A stretch of 64,000 nt of DNA, from assembly GCA_964035575.1 (NCBI GenBank), contig OZ037907.1, forward strand, positions 248,001-312,000. The letters are read 5' to 3'. Each line of letters starts with the position of its first letter. The first letter of the stretch is position 1. The notes under the pieces are model-generated. The model saw only the letters and a list, made by a program, of their open reading frames with translations, searched no databases and was not told the DNA's origin. Below, in pieces: positions 10,987 to 23,085 of the stretch. The DNA is from Rhynchopus sp. YZ270_cl-10. Its lineage: Eukaryota > Euglenozoa > Diplonemea > Diplonemida > Diplonemidae. A program made the translations under genes and the position numbers.

Positions 10987-12253
10987 CATCAACGCTGTGA
11001 TGCAGGCGATGAGGGGGTGTGTGATGGGGTACGAGGTAAAAAAAAAGACTATTGGCGACAGTATTTGCATCCACTTTGCGACGGGGTGTGGTGTTTTGGG
11101 TTTTGCGTTGTTGATAAAATACCTCAAAAAAAAAACAGGACCCGTTGAAGAACAACACATGTGGTAGTTGTTGCTGCAAGGCACCCCACCTCCCACCTCC
11201 GACTGACCCACTGTACAATGCCAGCCATACATTGGGTCGACTGTGATTCTTTTGCAATACAGAACAAATTCGTGTGTAGGTGAGGGAGCTAGACACACGA
11301 CGACGGGAAAGGGGAAACGCTGTTTTTTTTTGGTACAGCAAGAGAAAAAATAAATAATCAGCAGTGTTTTAAATAGGATGTTGTGTGGAGAGATTTTTTT
11401 GTTTTTTTTTGGAACAACACAAAAGTTTTAAAAATACAATTTTTTTTTTTGTATTTATTGACTTCTTCTTTTTGTTATCAAAAATTAAACGCTGCTAAAC
11501 AAAAAAGAGGGGAAGTGCGGATAGGCCGTTACGTGTTGTATTGTGTGAACTACCTTTTTTAACTTCATTTTTTTAAAATTCTTTTTACTCCCTTTTTGTT
11601 CGACACAGCAACCCTTCCCCACTGTGCTGCATTCATATGTCATGAAAAAGGTGGTTTCTTTAAAATTCTTTTTTGGTTCCACAAAAAAAATCACCAGATG
11701 TCAAAAGGACAACGGTTATTCACACAACGCAACCCAAAGAACGGGGTGTGGCTATTTGTGTGAAAAAAAATTGATGGTTTGTGTTGATGTTATTTTGTTT
11801 TTTTGACGGATTAGCAGTCATCGTGAACAAAGAAAGAAAAAAAAAAAGGACCTGACTACTTTGGAGTCAAGGTGCGACGTTATGATTTTTTTTTGGGAAA
11901 AAATGGGGTATGTCAAGCCGAACGGTAGAAAGTGGAAATTGTTGGCAAAACGGCCTCGAATGAACGGACGGTGACATAAAATAAAATAGAAACGTAACAC
12001 TCCTGGGGGAGGTTGTGAAAACGCACAACACCTCAACCTGTTTTGGGTGAGGAGTGGCTCTCTGCAGCGCGGTTCGTCCCTAGAACCGCAAAAGTGAGTT
12101 CAAAAAAATGCTTTTGTTTTCTATTTCCTCCTTCATGAGGTAAAATAAAAACTAGGTGATAGGTAATGCAAATCGCCCCAATCAAATGAGCGCACTAGAA
12201 AAAAAAAGCATGATGAGATGATCCAAGCCAATGATGGCGCCACTCAGGGATCA

Positions 12254-13262
12254 CGTAGATGTGTTTAGTATAGTGGAGTTCATCCTCGGGTGGCTACACT
12301 AATACAACCAGGCCTAATGCTAACCGTTGGTTCGTCGGTTCACTTTTATTTATTTTTTTTTTATTTATCCGTTGGTTCGTCGGTTCACCCTTAAAAATGG
12401 GGGTTTTTTGGGATGGGGGGTTCTCTGCCTGTGGTATGCCGTGGGTACCTTGGTCCTGGAGATGTGGGCACCTGCGCCGCATCTTCAGGAGGAAGGGAGA
12501 TTAAAAGAAGGACACAGCAGTGCATACTGCGGCCCCCACCACTGGGTTCGAGGAGGAGGATCTGTCAGTCGACGAGACATCGAGTGTTGGAGAAGTTCTG
12601 ATCTCTGAAGATACAGAGAGCAGTGTTGCATCTGTTGATGTTAAAGAGGAAAGCGAAGATAGCGATTGCGATGGCGGTGGCGGTGACGATGGAGACTTGT
12701 TTCAGGGACTCAATGATGCACCCCCCTTGCCGGCAAAAATTAAAAAGGTAGCCTACCGTGCGCCTGCGGCGCAGCTCAAAAACTGGCAGCCCACAGACCT
12801 CTACCATAGTTTGGCTGTAAAAATGTTCGGTTTTAGGTCACAAATTTTGAAATGTTGCGTACCGTGGCTTCGCCAGAAAGTTTTGATATTAACCGCCGTT
12901 TCTTCTTGTCCTGAGGGAAGGTTTCGTTCACTAGAGAGAACCTAATGCGAGGGCTTGACGTGGAAAAACGTGAGAAAAGGGTTGGTTTGGTTCTTGATGT
13001 ACGTTACCATCCCACGTCATCACGTATTTACGCGAAATGAACGGACCTTTTCGCGCGGAGCGCGAAAAAAATTTTTTTGACCCCTTTTTGGACATATCTT
13101 CACGATTTTGGGGAAAAATTTTTTCCATGAAGATAAGCGAAAACCCTGGACCCCTTCCCGGAGGGAAATTTTTTTTTTTCGTTTTTTTTTTTTTTTTTCC
13201 GTCGGTTCACTTTTTTCCCCCCTCCCCCAAAGTTAGCATTAGGCCTGAATACAACCACGTTT
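12254..13262 (-). repeat. Family-E repeat split by the hAT-like element
   Basis: Left piece 12254-12308 and right piece 13248-13262 join through the AATACAAC duplication. Together they give AGTGGAGTTCATCCTCGGG, GTGGCTACACTAATACAACC, the inverted form of the repeat seen at 3568, 25768, 42101 and 42746. The repeat is therefore older than the hAT insertion. This copy is opposite in orientation to most others. Confidence 0.7.
12309..13247. mobile_element. hAT-like non-autonomous element 2
   Basis: Perfect 16-bp inverted ends (CAGGCCTAATGCTAAC) and a perfect 8-bp duplication (AATACAAC at 12301-12308 and 13248-13255). The 939-bp body has subterminal CGTTGGTTCGTCGGTTCAC repeats and the same mini-hairpins as element 1 (GCGCCTGCGGCGC at about 12765, TGGCTTCGCCA near 12866, TTTTCGCGCGGAGCGCGAAAA near 13047). 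A plus-strand frame at 12520-12945 is acidic in its first half but I do not recognise a transposase. It sits inside a family-E repeat. Confidence 0.88.
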
Positions 13263-14571
13263 TCAAAAAAAAAAAAAAAAAAAGATTGATGAGATGATCC
13301 AAGCCTCTCGTCTGATTAGATTACTTTAATGTTTTGAACATTGGTTATTCATCATTCTCTCGTGCTTAGTCTGATTAGATTATTCTTTGGTTTATTCATC
13401 AGTCATTTGTTTTTTTGTTTTTTTTGTGTTTTTTTTGTGCTATTGCTACTCGTGGGTGGCAATTTATTTTAAGTAAGGCTTTGGGGGGACAGGGGGGAGG
13501 GGGGTGGGTAATGATAATGTTGGGGGAGGGGGGGTTTTTGAATTTTTCTTACAAGATAAAAAGTCGACACCCAACGTAGTATTTTCTTTTGTTGGGGGCA
13601 CCCACGTCACCGTCTTTTAGCAGTGCTTGCAGATCGGCGCCGTATCGACAGTAAGGAAAGTTCGTTCTACCCGTCGGTAGAAAATTGGGGGTGGGGTAGG
13701 GGGGTGTATGCAAATGTTTTTTTTGTATGGCTTCCTTTTGTTTTGTTTTCCTCGTGCTTAGTCACCTCAAAAAAAATTCTCCATAAAATTTCCCTGATTT
13801 TTCAATGGCGGAGATGAGCCTACAACCTCTCATTTTGAGTCATCATAACAAAATTGTTTCGTATACTAACTATTCTGCTGAATAGATGGTATAATAGGGT
13901 GCACTAAATGTACAATAAAAATGAAATACTCCCCCTTCTTTATTTATTCGTTGTTTGTTGTTTGTTGATCGCATCCATCCGTTTTTTTTTTTTTTTCAAA
14001 CCCCAAAAGTCCCGAAAACCCCGAAAAACCCGCGTCCTGAAGTACGGTGGAGAGGTGGAGCACAAGGGGGGAAGGGGAAAACGGTAAAACTCATGACAAT
14101 CGACGAGCGCGTCTTTCATTTCCAGACGTATTGCATACTCGTACAAAAAAAAATCCCAACCTATCATGTAGGAGTGCTAGTGCAGAAGGGAAGAGGATGA
14201 GGGATGAAGGATGGGGGGGAACAGAGATACGTACCTCAACAAAGAGAAAAAAAGGGGGAAAAAAGGAGGGGTGAGAAACGCTTGAATACTGAATTGTGCC
14301 TCTCGAGCACAATACACACATCTAAAAAGGGGGGGAAATAATCCGTTGAAAAAGACGGATGAGCCCACATAGGACTGACACATTGCACAAAAAAAAAAAA
14401 AAAAAAAAAAGAGAGAAAAAGCTTCGTAAAGATGAATCTAAAACTATTGTGCTGGGTCACGGATGGCGTTAAAAAAGCCCCCCCGTATGTTGTGTGTTTT
14501 ACCCAATATTTTCCTTTTATAATATTGGTGGGCAGTTTAAGTTTGGTGAAATCGCGAATAAAAATAAAAAA

Positions 14572-14623
14572 AAACTTAAAAGATGAACCTAAGCCTCTTC
14601 GTGCTTAGAGTCACCTTAAAAAA
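14572..14623 (-). repeat. LINE-tail hairpin repeat
   Basis: Plus strand reads AAAAGATGAACCTAAGCCTC then TTCGTGCTTAGAGTCACCTT, preceded by an A-run. Same stem and loop as the copies at 4654 and 28412, same orientation. Confidence 0.75.
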
Positions 14624-15413
14624 AAATGCCACGTTTTGTACTTAAAACTACATTTTTTTTTTTACAAAGCGGCAAAAGAGAAGCGTCCATGCGTTGAGCG
14701 CAATCAAACAAAACTCATCCACCAACAAAAAAAAGGGTGGATTCTTCAGACAATGCATGGCTCCTAGGCAATATTCAACAGAAAATCCTTTCGTGAGTGT
14801 CAATCTACCAATCGTCCACTCGAGATGTGGGTACTGTTTGAAAAAAAAAAAAAAAAAACGGGTTTTTTTTTTATAAGATGAACTTAAGCCTCTTGTGGTA
14901 TGCTAATCATTAGGGCCCGAAGACTATAGGTTTGCATAAAAAATAAAATGAAAGCCATTTTAAAAGGGGCGGAAAGGGAAGTAAGGTTCACGTGCTAGCT
15001 CCATTAGCCCACAAAAAAACAGGGTGTCCTTTTGTTTTCTATCAAAGGGGGGGTTAAGTAGTTTCAATAACTTCCCGCTGGTCATAGAACAACACAGGAA
15101 CCAGAGATATCCCGGTGTTCTAAAATCCAGAAAACCACAGAAAGAAGAAAAAAAAAAAAAGGTCCAACAGTTCGAGGACAAAAAGCTGAAGATCTGCTTT
15201 ACAGCACCGTGTCGCCAATTTAAATTGGATCAAAAAGTACACTAAAATGGTTGGATTTTTTTCAAAAAAAACACACAGCAAAAAAAAAAACGCCAGGTAC
15301 ACAAAAAAAACTCAGGCGGGAGAGTAGGGTGAGCGACTTGGACGGCACATTGCGTGAAGAACGCTACCCATCTGACGTTGATATAGACTGCGTTGTACCT
15401 GCTGCATTGCACT

Positions 15414-15512
15414 ATAAAGTAAATGACTCGAATCGTGGGGTTTTTTACTAATGTTTCACCGTTGCAAACCTATGGTGAAACAACAAAAGCAAAAACTACG
15501 TCAAATCATTTA
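15414..15512. repeat. Nested palindrome
   Basis: Outer arms AAGTAAATGA/TCATTTACTT enclose inner arms TGTTTCACC/GGTGAAACA. Possible MITE remnant; no flanking duplication recognised. Confidence 0.6.
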
Positions 15513-15610
15513 CTTCACCGTGGAATACAGCTCTTATCCTTTACTGTTGTACGGTGAGGGTGAGATGAGAAAAAAGGTGAACTAGAAACTTCGCATAAGA
15601 ATGAGGGGGT

Positions 15611-15732
15611 ATAGTGGTGGTTGCATTGTGATAATTCCCCTATCATGATACACATCACAACACAGCTGTATTGTGAATGTGTATTATTGTATTATGATAG
15701 AGGCAATTATCGCAAATACAGCTGCCACTAGG
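15611..15732. mobile_element. Palindromic MITE-like unit
   Basis: An imperfect 122-bp palindrome: TAGTGGTGGTTGCATTGTGATAATT on the left against TAGTGGCAGCTGTATTTGCGATAATT on the right (each in two blocks of under 20 matching bases). ATACACAT/ATGTGTAT and CACAGCTG lie at the centre. TA at both ends would fit a TA target site. Confidence 0.55.
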
Positions 15733-16539
15733 GTGGTAACCATGACCTATTTTTAAATGAACAAAACGTTGGTACATCTTTAAAAAGGGCGTGGGGGGGT
15801 AAACGAACGAAAAAAAAAATGGCAGTTTGAACTGTTCTCGCCTTATTATTTTGTTTGCATAGCATTGGTGTGGTCAGCAACCCTCCCCATGGGTCTACCT
15901 TAGTTCTCCCAGGGTTTTCACAACGTCTCCGGCTGGTACCAAGCATTATTTTTTTTTTGTCTCGAAAAAAGCAAAAAAAAAATATACAAAATAACAATCA
16001 GCTTCTATTCCTAAAAGTTGGCAGAGATTTTTTTGAAACGGTTTCAAAAAAGAAAAAAAAAAATGCAGCAAAATGAGACAGAGCATTTTCCTAAGTCTGC
16101 ATCTGACGGTGGTTTTTTTTTTTGTTGAGTGGCAGCTCCAGCCCTCCAGCTGGGCCTCTTGTCTCTTGTCCCTCCAACCAAAAAGTTGGGGGGGAGAAAA
16201 AAATCTATCAATTTTGCGTTCCAGTACACCAAAGCCGTAGCTTCATTCAGGAGATTCCTCCTTGGCTCCCCTTCTGTGAATCATCCCTTTGGGTGTTATT
16301 TTGAACAAAACCGAGATATTTTTTTAAAAAAATCGCAAATAAAAAATAAACAAAAGAGAGAAGAGCAAAGCGCCTCCACATTTTCTTTTTGACAATCCTG
16401 AGGGAAATTCTCAAGGAAAATCCTCGGAATAAAAGGGGGGAAAAACTGTTTGCTGCTAAACACTCCGAATAGGGAAACATTTAGTTGTTCTTACAACTCG
16501 AAGGAACACTGTGAACCCCTTCCTTACATCCCAACACAT

Positions 16540-17334
16540 TTGGTGTGACCACCCAAACCGATTCTCCGAGGTTCTTCCGTAGGTACTCCGGTAAGGGGGG
16601 TATACTTTTTTTTTGTTGTTTCCGGTTTTCGCCACCCGGGTGGGCTTTGAGACCTGACCACAGTATACACAGTATACACAGTATACAGTACAGTACAGTA
16701 CAGTACAGTACAGTACAGTACAGTACAGTACAGTACAGTACAGTACAGTACAGTACAGTACAGTACAGTACAGTACAGTACAGTACAGTACAGTACAGTA
16801 CAGTACAGTACAGTACAGTACAGTACAGTACAGTACAGTACAGTACAGTACAGTACAGTACAGTACAGTACAGTACAGTACAGTACAGTACAGTACAGTA
16901 CAGTACAGTACAGTACAGTACAGTACAGTACAGTACAGTACAGTACAGTACAGTACAGTACAGTACAGTACAGTACAGTACAGTACAGTACAGTACAGTA
17001 CAGTACAGTACAGTACAGTACAGTACAGTACAGTACAGTACAGTACAGTACAGTACAGTACAGTACAGTACAGTACAGTACAGTACACACTACGTACGGG
17101 CGGTTCATTTTTTTTCAAGGGATTTTTTCCTCGCCGTTATTTTTTCGCGCGAAAATGTCATGTTTGGCACGTTTCAACCAATACAAACCCGTGGTGACCT
17201 CTCTCAGTCAAATTTGTGGTCATTTTCCCCTTGTGACAGAAACTGAGAACAACAAAAAAAAAGTATACCCCCTAGCATCCGAGGTTCCTCCGTGGTTCTT
17301 CCGTGGGTTCTCCGTACCCCCTGAATCACACCAA
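16540..17334. mobile_element. Inverted-repeat element carrying a TACAG satellite
   Basis: Outer ends TTGGTGTGA (16540) and TCACACCAA (ending 17334) are each flanked by CAT. Further in, GGGGGTATACTTTTTTTTTG with GTTGTT faces its complement at about 17244-17270, and both arms carry CCGAGGTTC(T/C)TCCGT. A 400-bp array of TACAG lies between them. No coding sense; superfamily undetermined because a 3-bp CAT flank is weak evidence. Confidence 0.7.
16684..17083. repeat. (TACAG)80 satellite
   Basis: Exactly 80 uninterrupted copies of the 5-bp unit TACAG with no substitution, flanked on the left by three ACACAGTATAC-type steps. The purity implies recent expansion or ongoing homogenisation (or assembly collapse/extension). 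Long frames reading through it are artefacts of a 5-bp unit lacking stops in several frames. Confidence 0.98.
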
Positions 17335-20300
17335 CATTAGGTTTTTTTTTTTTTGTGAACGGCACGTCGAAAGTTGTGGTCCATCGACCAGCAGATCTGA
17401 CACACAATTGGTGCACAAAATGAATGTTGTATTGTGGGTTCCTTAACCTTCTGGGTTTCCTGTTTAAAAAGAATGCAGCCTGGATATATGGTCGGAAGTA
17501 CGCTTTATTGCAGCCACAGAGAAAGAGAGAGCAAGTTCGATTAATCCACAACTTGGAACAAAAACCCCAAGAAGTGGTTAAAAAAATAAAAGGCAATGGC
17601 GGGAACTAAAACAAAATATAATGTGAACCTCACGAAAAAAAAAGGGGGGCAAAAAAAAATTTTTTTTGTAAGATGACACCGAGAACCTTTCATTGCTTGG
17701 GTCATCTTTCCTTATCAACGAAAATTCACACAAAAAAAAACACAAAATCGCGTGTCTTGTAGTAACAGAACAAAAAATAAAACTTGCAAAATGCATGGGG
17801 ACAAAGTTCAGACAAATGAAAGGAGACTGGGAAAGGGGGAGTTTTTTGTGGGGGGGGAACCATCAGCCGGTTTCCCCTCTGTTAATCGCACGATGTGGGG
17901 AGATAGTGATGACTTTTTCAATTTTATTATTTTTGTTTTGAAAAAATCCATGTTTTGTTTTGTACACTTTCTTTTGCACTCGTTTTTTTTTACCACTCGT
18001 TTTTGAGGGGAGGAGAGGGGAAAAAAACGATGTGAGGGAAAGGAAAATCAAAACCCGTTCAGTAATGGGGACCTATTCGCTTTGAAATGATACATCTGTG
18101 TTTGTATTCAAAAAAAATGAGATAGACACAACAAAAAAAAAAAAAAAAAAAAAAAAAATCGGTGAATTTGATAATGTGCAGATACTTCGACGGCATGTGA
18201 ACATCACAACTAAGTTGCATAAAAAGAGAAGCTGAAACAGTGCAAATGCCTCACCGTTCATCAGCGGGACAGCAGGCATGCAGGGCACATGAACTAAAAA
18301 AAACAATGTTTGTAAGACGGTATAAACTTAGTCACCTTAGGAAAAAAATAGAAAATGAAAAATATGATGAAAAACGTCTCTTTTTTTTCTGTGTACATCA
18401 CACATAGGGCAACGTTGCTGCCGTGTTGGGTGACATGTTGTCAATTGCCCAAAAAGATTTAAAACAAATGGGCATGAACCACACCAAAAAAAGAGCCTGG
18501 CAGGAGTTTTGAATGGGTTATGAAGTGGCAAGGAGGGGGGAATGCCATTGAAAACAACGGTGTTGTGATCAGAGTTACTATTTTTTGACTATTTTTGACT
18601 ATTTTTTTTTTTTTCTTCTTTTTTGGAGTAGTGTAAGTTGACACAGCTCCACTTTCTCTCTCTCTCTCTTCAATACTTGAACAGAACACCAATTATCTAC
18701 GGCATATCATATAATACTTTGCCTGCTACTCATACACCTGACTGACCGTTGAAAATAGGTATAATATTATAGCTGACCACCCGGCAATATATGGGCATCG
18801 GCAAGTGGGTGCGGACAATGGAGCGAAAGGGAAGCATCATCGGGACAAATACAGCTAAACAAACACCTAAGAACGGACGACACATAGCCTTGTTAGTGAG
18901 GATCACTAAAAAAGAGCAAGTTTTTGAGGCACCATTTGGTGCAGGCGCAAAAGGGGTAAAAGAAACACATTGGCGGGGGGGAAAAGAAAAATGATACATG
19001 CCTTGCACGGACTACCGGCGGAATCAGGTATTTAAACAAAGAAGAGCAGGGTTTTTGTAAAAAAAAAGGGTAAATACGCTTGTGTGTGTAATCACCTTTA
19101 CAACCATCTCCTCCTTCATCTCCCCAATGTGTTGTCTTGTACTGTTCTGAACATCGTTTTCTTCTCCTGCGAGAGACTCTCTGTTGACACGGGGGTTTTT
19201 GTAACAAAAAAAAAAAAAAATGAAATCCCATTGAGGGAAAAACTATCGCAAGACTTTTTTATTGTACTTACGGCACCAAAAATGTACGTCACCAAAAAAA
19301 GAATCTGGGACGTCAAGGGGTTAGGGAGGTGGTGTTAGGGGTGTTTTCTTCTTCTTTTTTTTTAAAATTTGGTTCTTTCGATATTCTCATATTTGTTCCC
19401 CCCCCTCTTTTTGCACAGGGAGGAAAGGGTGTGTGGGTAAAATGAGCAGGGTGTTGCGGATTTTTTTTTTTAGTTTTTTTTTCTTTCTTTCCTTCCCTTC
19501 CAACGATTCGTAGCAGGGAAATAATGGGGGGTTTTTTTTTTTGCCGCTTCCTCCTTTGCTCTGCATACACCACAACACATAACCACCAAGCATTAAAAGG
19601 TATGCGGGGGGCGGGGGGGGTGTGTGGGGTGTGGGGGGGTTACAAAAAAAATAAAAAGTAGCTAACCTTAGCCTAGCTAAGTCAGAAAAACGGATGGGGG
19701 GCTTGTAAGGTGGGGGCGCATACACGGCTTATTGTATGTCTAGGAGTGGAGGGGTAAATAGGCTGTAAAGTGTCATTTTGTTTTGTCATTCCCTCACCCT
19801 CCTTGTTTTTGATTGCGTTGACGCTTTCGTATAAAAGGAGTAGTTGTAAACGAAAGGAGCGCAGTTCGATTGCGTACAAAGGCTGGGAAGGCTTGAAACA
19901 AAGTTAAGATGAAAGTGACGTGAAATAAAATAAAAAAAAAAAGGCCCTCTCGTGCGAATCCGTGTGTGACCAGAACACCAGGGTTGGCACCCTGGTGTGA
20001 ATAGTGTATACATCAGACAACACATCTTTTCACCACCATGTTGTGAATTGTTTGTGTGGGATGGAGACGGACCTTTTGGGGATTTTTTTTTTTTGAAATT
20101 TGGCATTTTTTTGTCTCTGATTTTGTAGAGACGGTGGTGTAGACGCAGTGATGTCTTGTCACCCCATTTTGTTTTCTTTGTTGTAAAAATATTTACCCAA
20201 AAAAAAAATAGCCTTTTCGAATGAGGAGGCAAAACCAAATGTCAAGGGTTTGTTAAAGTTAAGGTTTTCTGTGTCGTTACTAGTTGCTGTACCCTCAGGA

Positions 20301-22332
20301 TTGTTCTCCCCCCAGTGAGAGGGGGCATTTTTCCCTTCGGAAAAAAAAAAAAATGTGTTTTTTCTTGGTGTAGTTGAATGGCGGGGGTGTGCACAAAGTA
20401 CGCAAGAAGTGCGAATCACCCCTCCCTTTCAGCCACCCCATATTTTCTTTTAATTTTTTTTTTCCTTCGATTTGACACACCCTTGAGACATGCCTGCGTT
20501 CTGAGATTGGGGGGGGGGAGGAGATGGTGAAGGGAGAAACAATGTGTTTTCATTGAAAGAAATAGGAAAAAAAAATAGGGAAAGGGAAAAAGGAAAGGGA
20601 AAGGGAAAGGGGGGGAGACCGAGGTGAAAGGGGAGGAGGAGGGGGGTGAAGAAACAAATAAAAGAACCGGATAAATGTACTAATTTTTTTTGCTTTGTTT
20701 TGCTTTGTTTTGTTTTTTTTGCTGTTTCTGCAACAAAATTCGCCAACATCAAAAAAAATAAGCGTTGACAGGAAAACTGTTGTCCTAACAGCGTTGGTTT
20801 AACTATAGAAATATTTTTTTTTGGCAACCCTAACAAAAAACCCCCTCGGGGGGTGTGGGTTTTCCATGTGGAAAAATAAATAAATTGAAGAGAAAAAAAA
20901 TCACGTATCCTCCTTTAAAAAAAGGACTCGCAAATGTTCACACACTACTTTTTTTTGTCGGCAAAAAAATCGCCTAAGGACCCGCTTGGGGAACCTTTTT
21001 TTAGAGGGAAAAAAAAAAACATAACACAGTTTCCCAAAGAATTTCGTCCATCCTCCCTCTCCTTCCCTTCTCCTCTCACTTTGAGAAATGCCTGCAAAAT
21101 TGTGGCGATAATCTGCTTCGAGAGTGAGGGGTGTGTTCTTCTTTAATAGAAGGTGTCACTCTTCCGGCTGTGTTTTTTTTCTGGGTGTGTCGAGCACCGG
21201 AATTAAGCGTTTAATCTGATGAATCCAAGCCTCTCGGCGTTAAGTCACCACATACAGTCAGCCAATCCCTATCCAGCAACATCCCTTTGTCTTTGTGTGA
21301 ACAAACAAAAAAAAATTTTTTTTGGAAGAAAGCCATCTCATGCTTTTGCCAATCTTATAAAGAGCGTAACAGTTAAATTGGGTCTCTCTCATATCTAACA
21401 CAAATGTGGCGTGAAAAAAAGTAGAGTTGAAATACAAAGCCCTCTCGTGAACAGTGTACCTTGGTATGACCGGATGTACCGGGGGGGTGGACACACCGAC
21501 CATGCAGTCCTACAATCCATTTTTCGTGGTTTACATTTAAAAAAAACCTGATAGGTTGTCTAAGAAAGGCATTTTTTTAAAAAAATGTATCTTTTTGTGG
21601 TATCGACAACGGTTGACCAAAATAAGAGGTTATGTGACGTGAAATGTCACCTCCGAAAAGGGGTTTCGATACTAACAAAAGACAACTATTTTTAGAAGAG
21701 GAGATGAAGCTTATAGTGCCTATGCATCTATAGACGCTGGGCACCAAAAAATTTAATGTGTTTGTCAAAATAAAATACAAAATAAAGGGGAATGAAAACC
21801 CTCATATATAACACATTTCTAACGAAACACAAAAAAAAAGGTGTTGTTATTTTGTATCGACAATTCGCCCAGCCAGGAGGATGGGTTCTGTACTCAATGT
21901 CATAGGGATACATAACGGAAGGCAATTACACCGATTTATCAAGAGAGAAAAAGACAAAAAAACAAAGGAGTTGAAAAAGGTGCAAAACGCATCATCGGCG
22001 GACCGTAGGCACCGAAAAAAAAAATTGTTAAACCTTGAAAAATGCCCCACAGGGCCGCACCTTAAAAGCAGAACCAAAACAGTATTATAGTAACCACACT
22101 TTTCCCACATAAAACACGAATACACGAGAGAGAGAAAAAGAAAGAAATGTTTCACAAAAAAAAAAAAAAAAAAGAAGTGAAGAGTGAGTTCGAAGATTTC
22201 AAAAAAAAAGAAAAATATATAAAATTATCAGAGTCAACTGATGATCTCTTTTTTCCCCTCTTTTTTGGGCATTTCATTTTAAAACATTGGAGAAATGGAT
22301 TTGTTTCCATCCCTCCCCCTAAGACCCCCCCA
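17335..22332. other. Gene-free stretch, AT-rich, with repeats
   Basis: Contains LINE-tail-like hairpins (17665-17720, 18307-18340, 21214-21252), a perfect CACCAGGGT/ACCCTGGTG hairpin near 19976-19999, family-B (21424-21532) and family-D (about 21596-21680, 21853-21905) copies. Two plus-strand frames, 17424-17609 and 18791-18994, have amino-acid-like composition (basic, few low-complexity runs) but match nothing I recognise. They may be exons or transposon scraps. Confidence 0.5.
21424..21532 (-). repeat. Family-B interspersed repeat, long copy
   Basis: GTTGAAATACAAAGCCCTCT at one end, GACCATGCAGTCCTAC and TTCGTGGTTTAC at the other, colinear with the 46296 copy. A-run on the plus-strand side of the head gives a T tail in the sense direction. 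Confidence 0.75.
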
Positions 22333-23085
22333 TTATTTTTTGTCACTCTTAATTATGGTCGAGGCACGGCGAGGAAGCAAACGGGAGAAAAACCCCTTTT
22401 GCGGCACATCCTTGCAAGGGATGACGTGGGATGGGCAGAGGTCACAACAGGGTCCTGCCGCGAATTTGAGGTACACAGTGTTCTTCTCGAGGTTGTGCCG
22501 TTGGATCACCGCCCTGGTACCAATGGGGAACTGCAGTGTCAAATCCTCCGATGTTAACGTCAACGGAGCGGTCGTTAACACTGTCGACTTCGGCGGGAGA
22601 AACCCGATCACACTAAAGTCCTGCGGCTCCGCGATAATCACGACCCCCATATCAGTACTGATCTCAAACAACCCCTCCTCAGGACGTACCTTCGTAATTC
22701 TCCCGTCAGTCTGCGCGGCAACTTCACTTTTACAGCGCCCTGCTAATGGGCATAATGTCCTGACCCTCTCACCTAATACTCTGGTCGCAGGAAGAGGTGG
22801 GGGGAGAAGCTCCTGTTGGCTTGACCCTTCGGTGTGTTCGGAGCACCCCTCTGTGTCGGTCACGCTCTCTTGTTGCCAGGTCACGCTTTTGCTGATCCGA
22901 GATGATTCACTGCTGATACTGCATCTGCTGTTGAAGCTTCGACTCAAACAGCTTCCCTTCCGTGAAATCCCTGAGGTAGGACTCATTGCGCAGAAGATCT
23001 CCGCCACGTTGCAGGTATGCGTGCCTTTCCCATCCACGGGGTTATCGCACAAAGGGCACATCGGGGTCGGGTCATTTTGTTTCAT
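22333..23085 (-). CDS. Unknown Cys-containing protein with N-terminal zinc-ribbon-like motif
   Basis: A single 250-residue minus-strand frame from an ATG at 23085, preceded by a pyrimidine-rich leader (TTCTTCTCTCTTTAC). It starts with CPLCDNPVDGKGTHTC (residues 10-25), a CxxC...HxC pattern that could bind zinc. A Ser-rich acidic stretch (about 45-85) follows. The region about 120-215 is probably folded and beta-rich (GRITKVRPEEGLFEIST, GVVIIAEPQDFSVIGFLP), like a small OB/Tudor-type fold, but that is guesswork. It ends basic (RLLPRRAS...KSDKK). No family recognised. GC content is clearly higher than in the flanks, supporting it as real coding sequence. Confidence 0.7.
   Translation of the reverse strand: MKQNDPTPMCPLCDNPVDGKGTHTCNVAEIFCAMSPTSGISRKGSCLSRSFNSRCSISSESSRISKSVTWQQESVTDTEGCSEHTEGSSQQELLPPPLPATRVLGERVRTLCPLAGRCKSEVAAQTDGRITKVRPEEGLFEISTDMGVVIIAEPQDFSVIGFLPPKSTVLTTAPLTLTSEDLTLQFPIGTRAVIQRHNLEKNTVYLKFAAGPCCDLCPSHVIPCKDVPQKGFFSRLLPRRASTIIKSDKK

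Larger units (their letters stand above)
8936..12300. other. Gene-free stretch with SINE-like repeats
   Basis: Contains family-C (about 10099-10155 and 11190-11235) and family-B copies (10195-10280, 10405-10447), a decayed foldback of the 7151 type (10897-10986), a partial family-E copy near 9640 and many T/A runs. Frames between 9.3 and 12.2 kb are short and low-complexity; none was recognised as a gene. Confidence 0.55.
13263..16539. other. Gene-free stretch with hairpin repeats
   Basis: LINE-tail-type hairpins at about 13283-13400, 14572-14623 and 14872-14920, two palindromes at 15414-15512 and 15611-15732, and long A/T/G runs. No coding exon recognised. Confidence 0.55.

Noticed and set aside
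16684-17083. CRISPR-like array
   Set aside because: Head-to-tail 5-bp units without spacers, and a eukaryotic context. The same holds for the other three arrays.
16456-17246. Long frames of YCTVL- and QYSTV-type repeats across the TACAG array on both strands
   Set aside because: They come from a perfect 5-bp satellite that has no stop in several frames. They are not genes.
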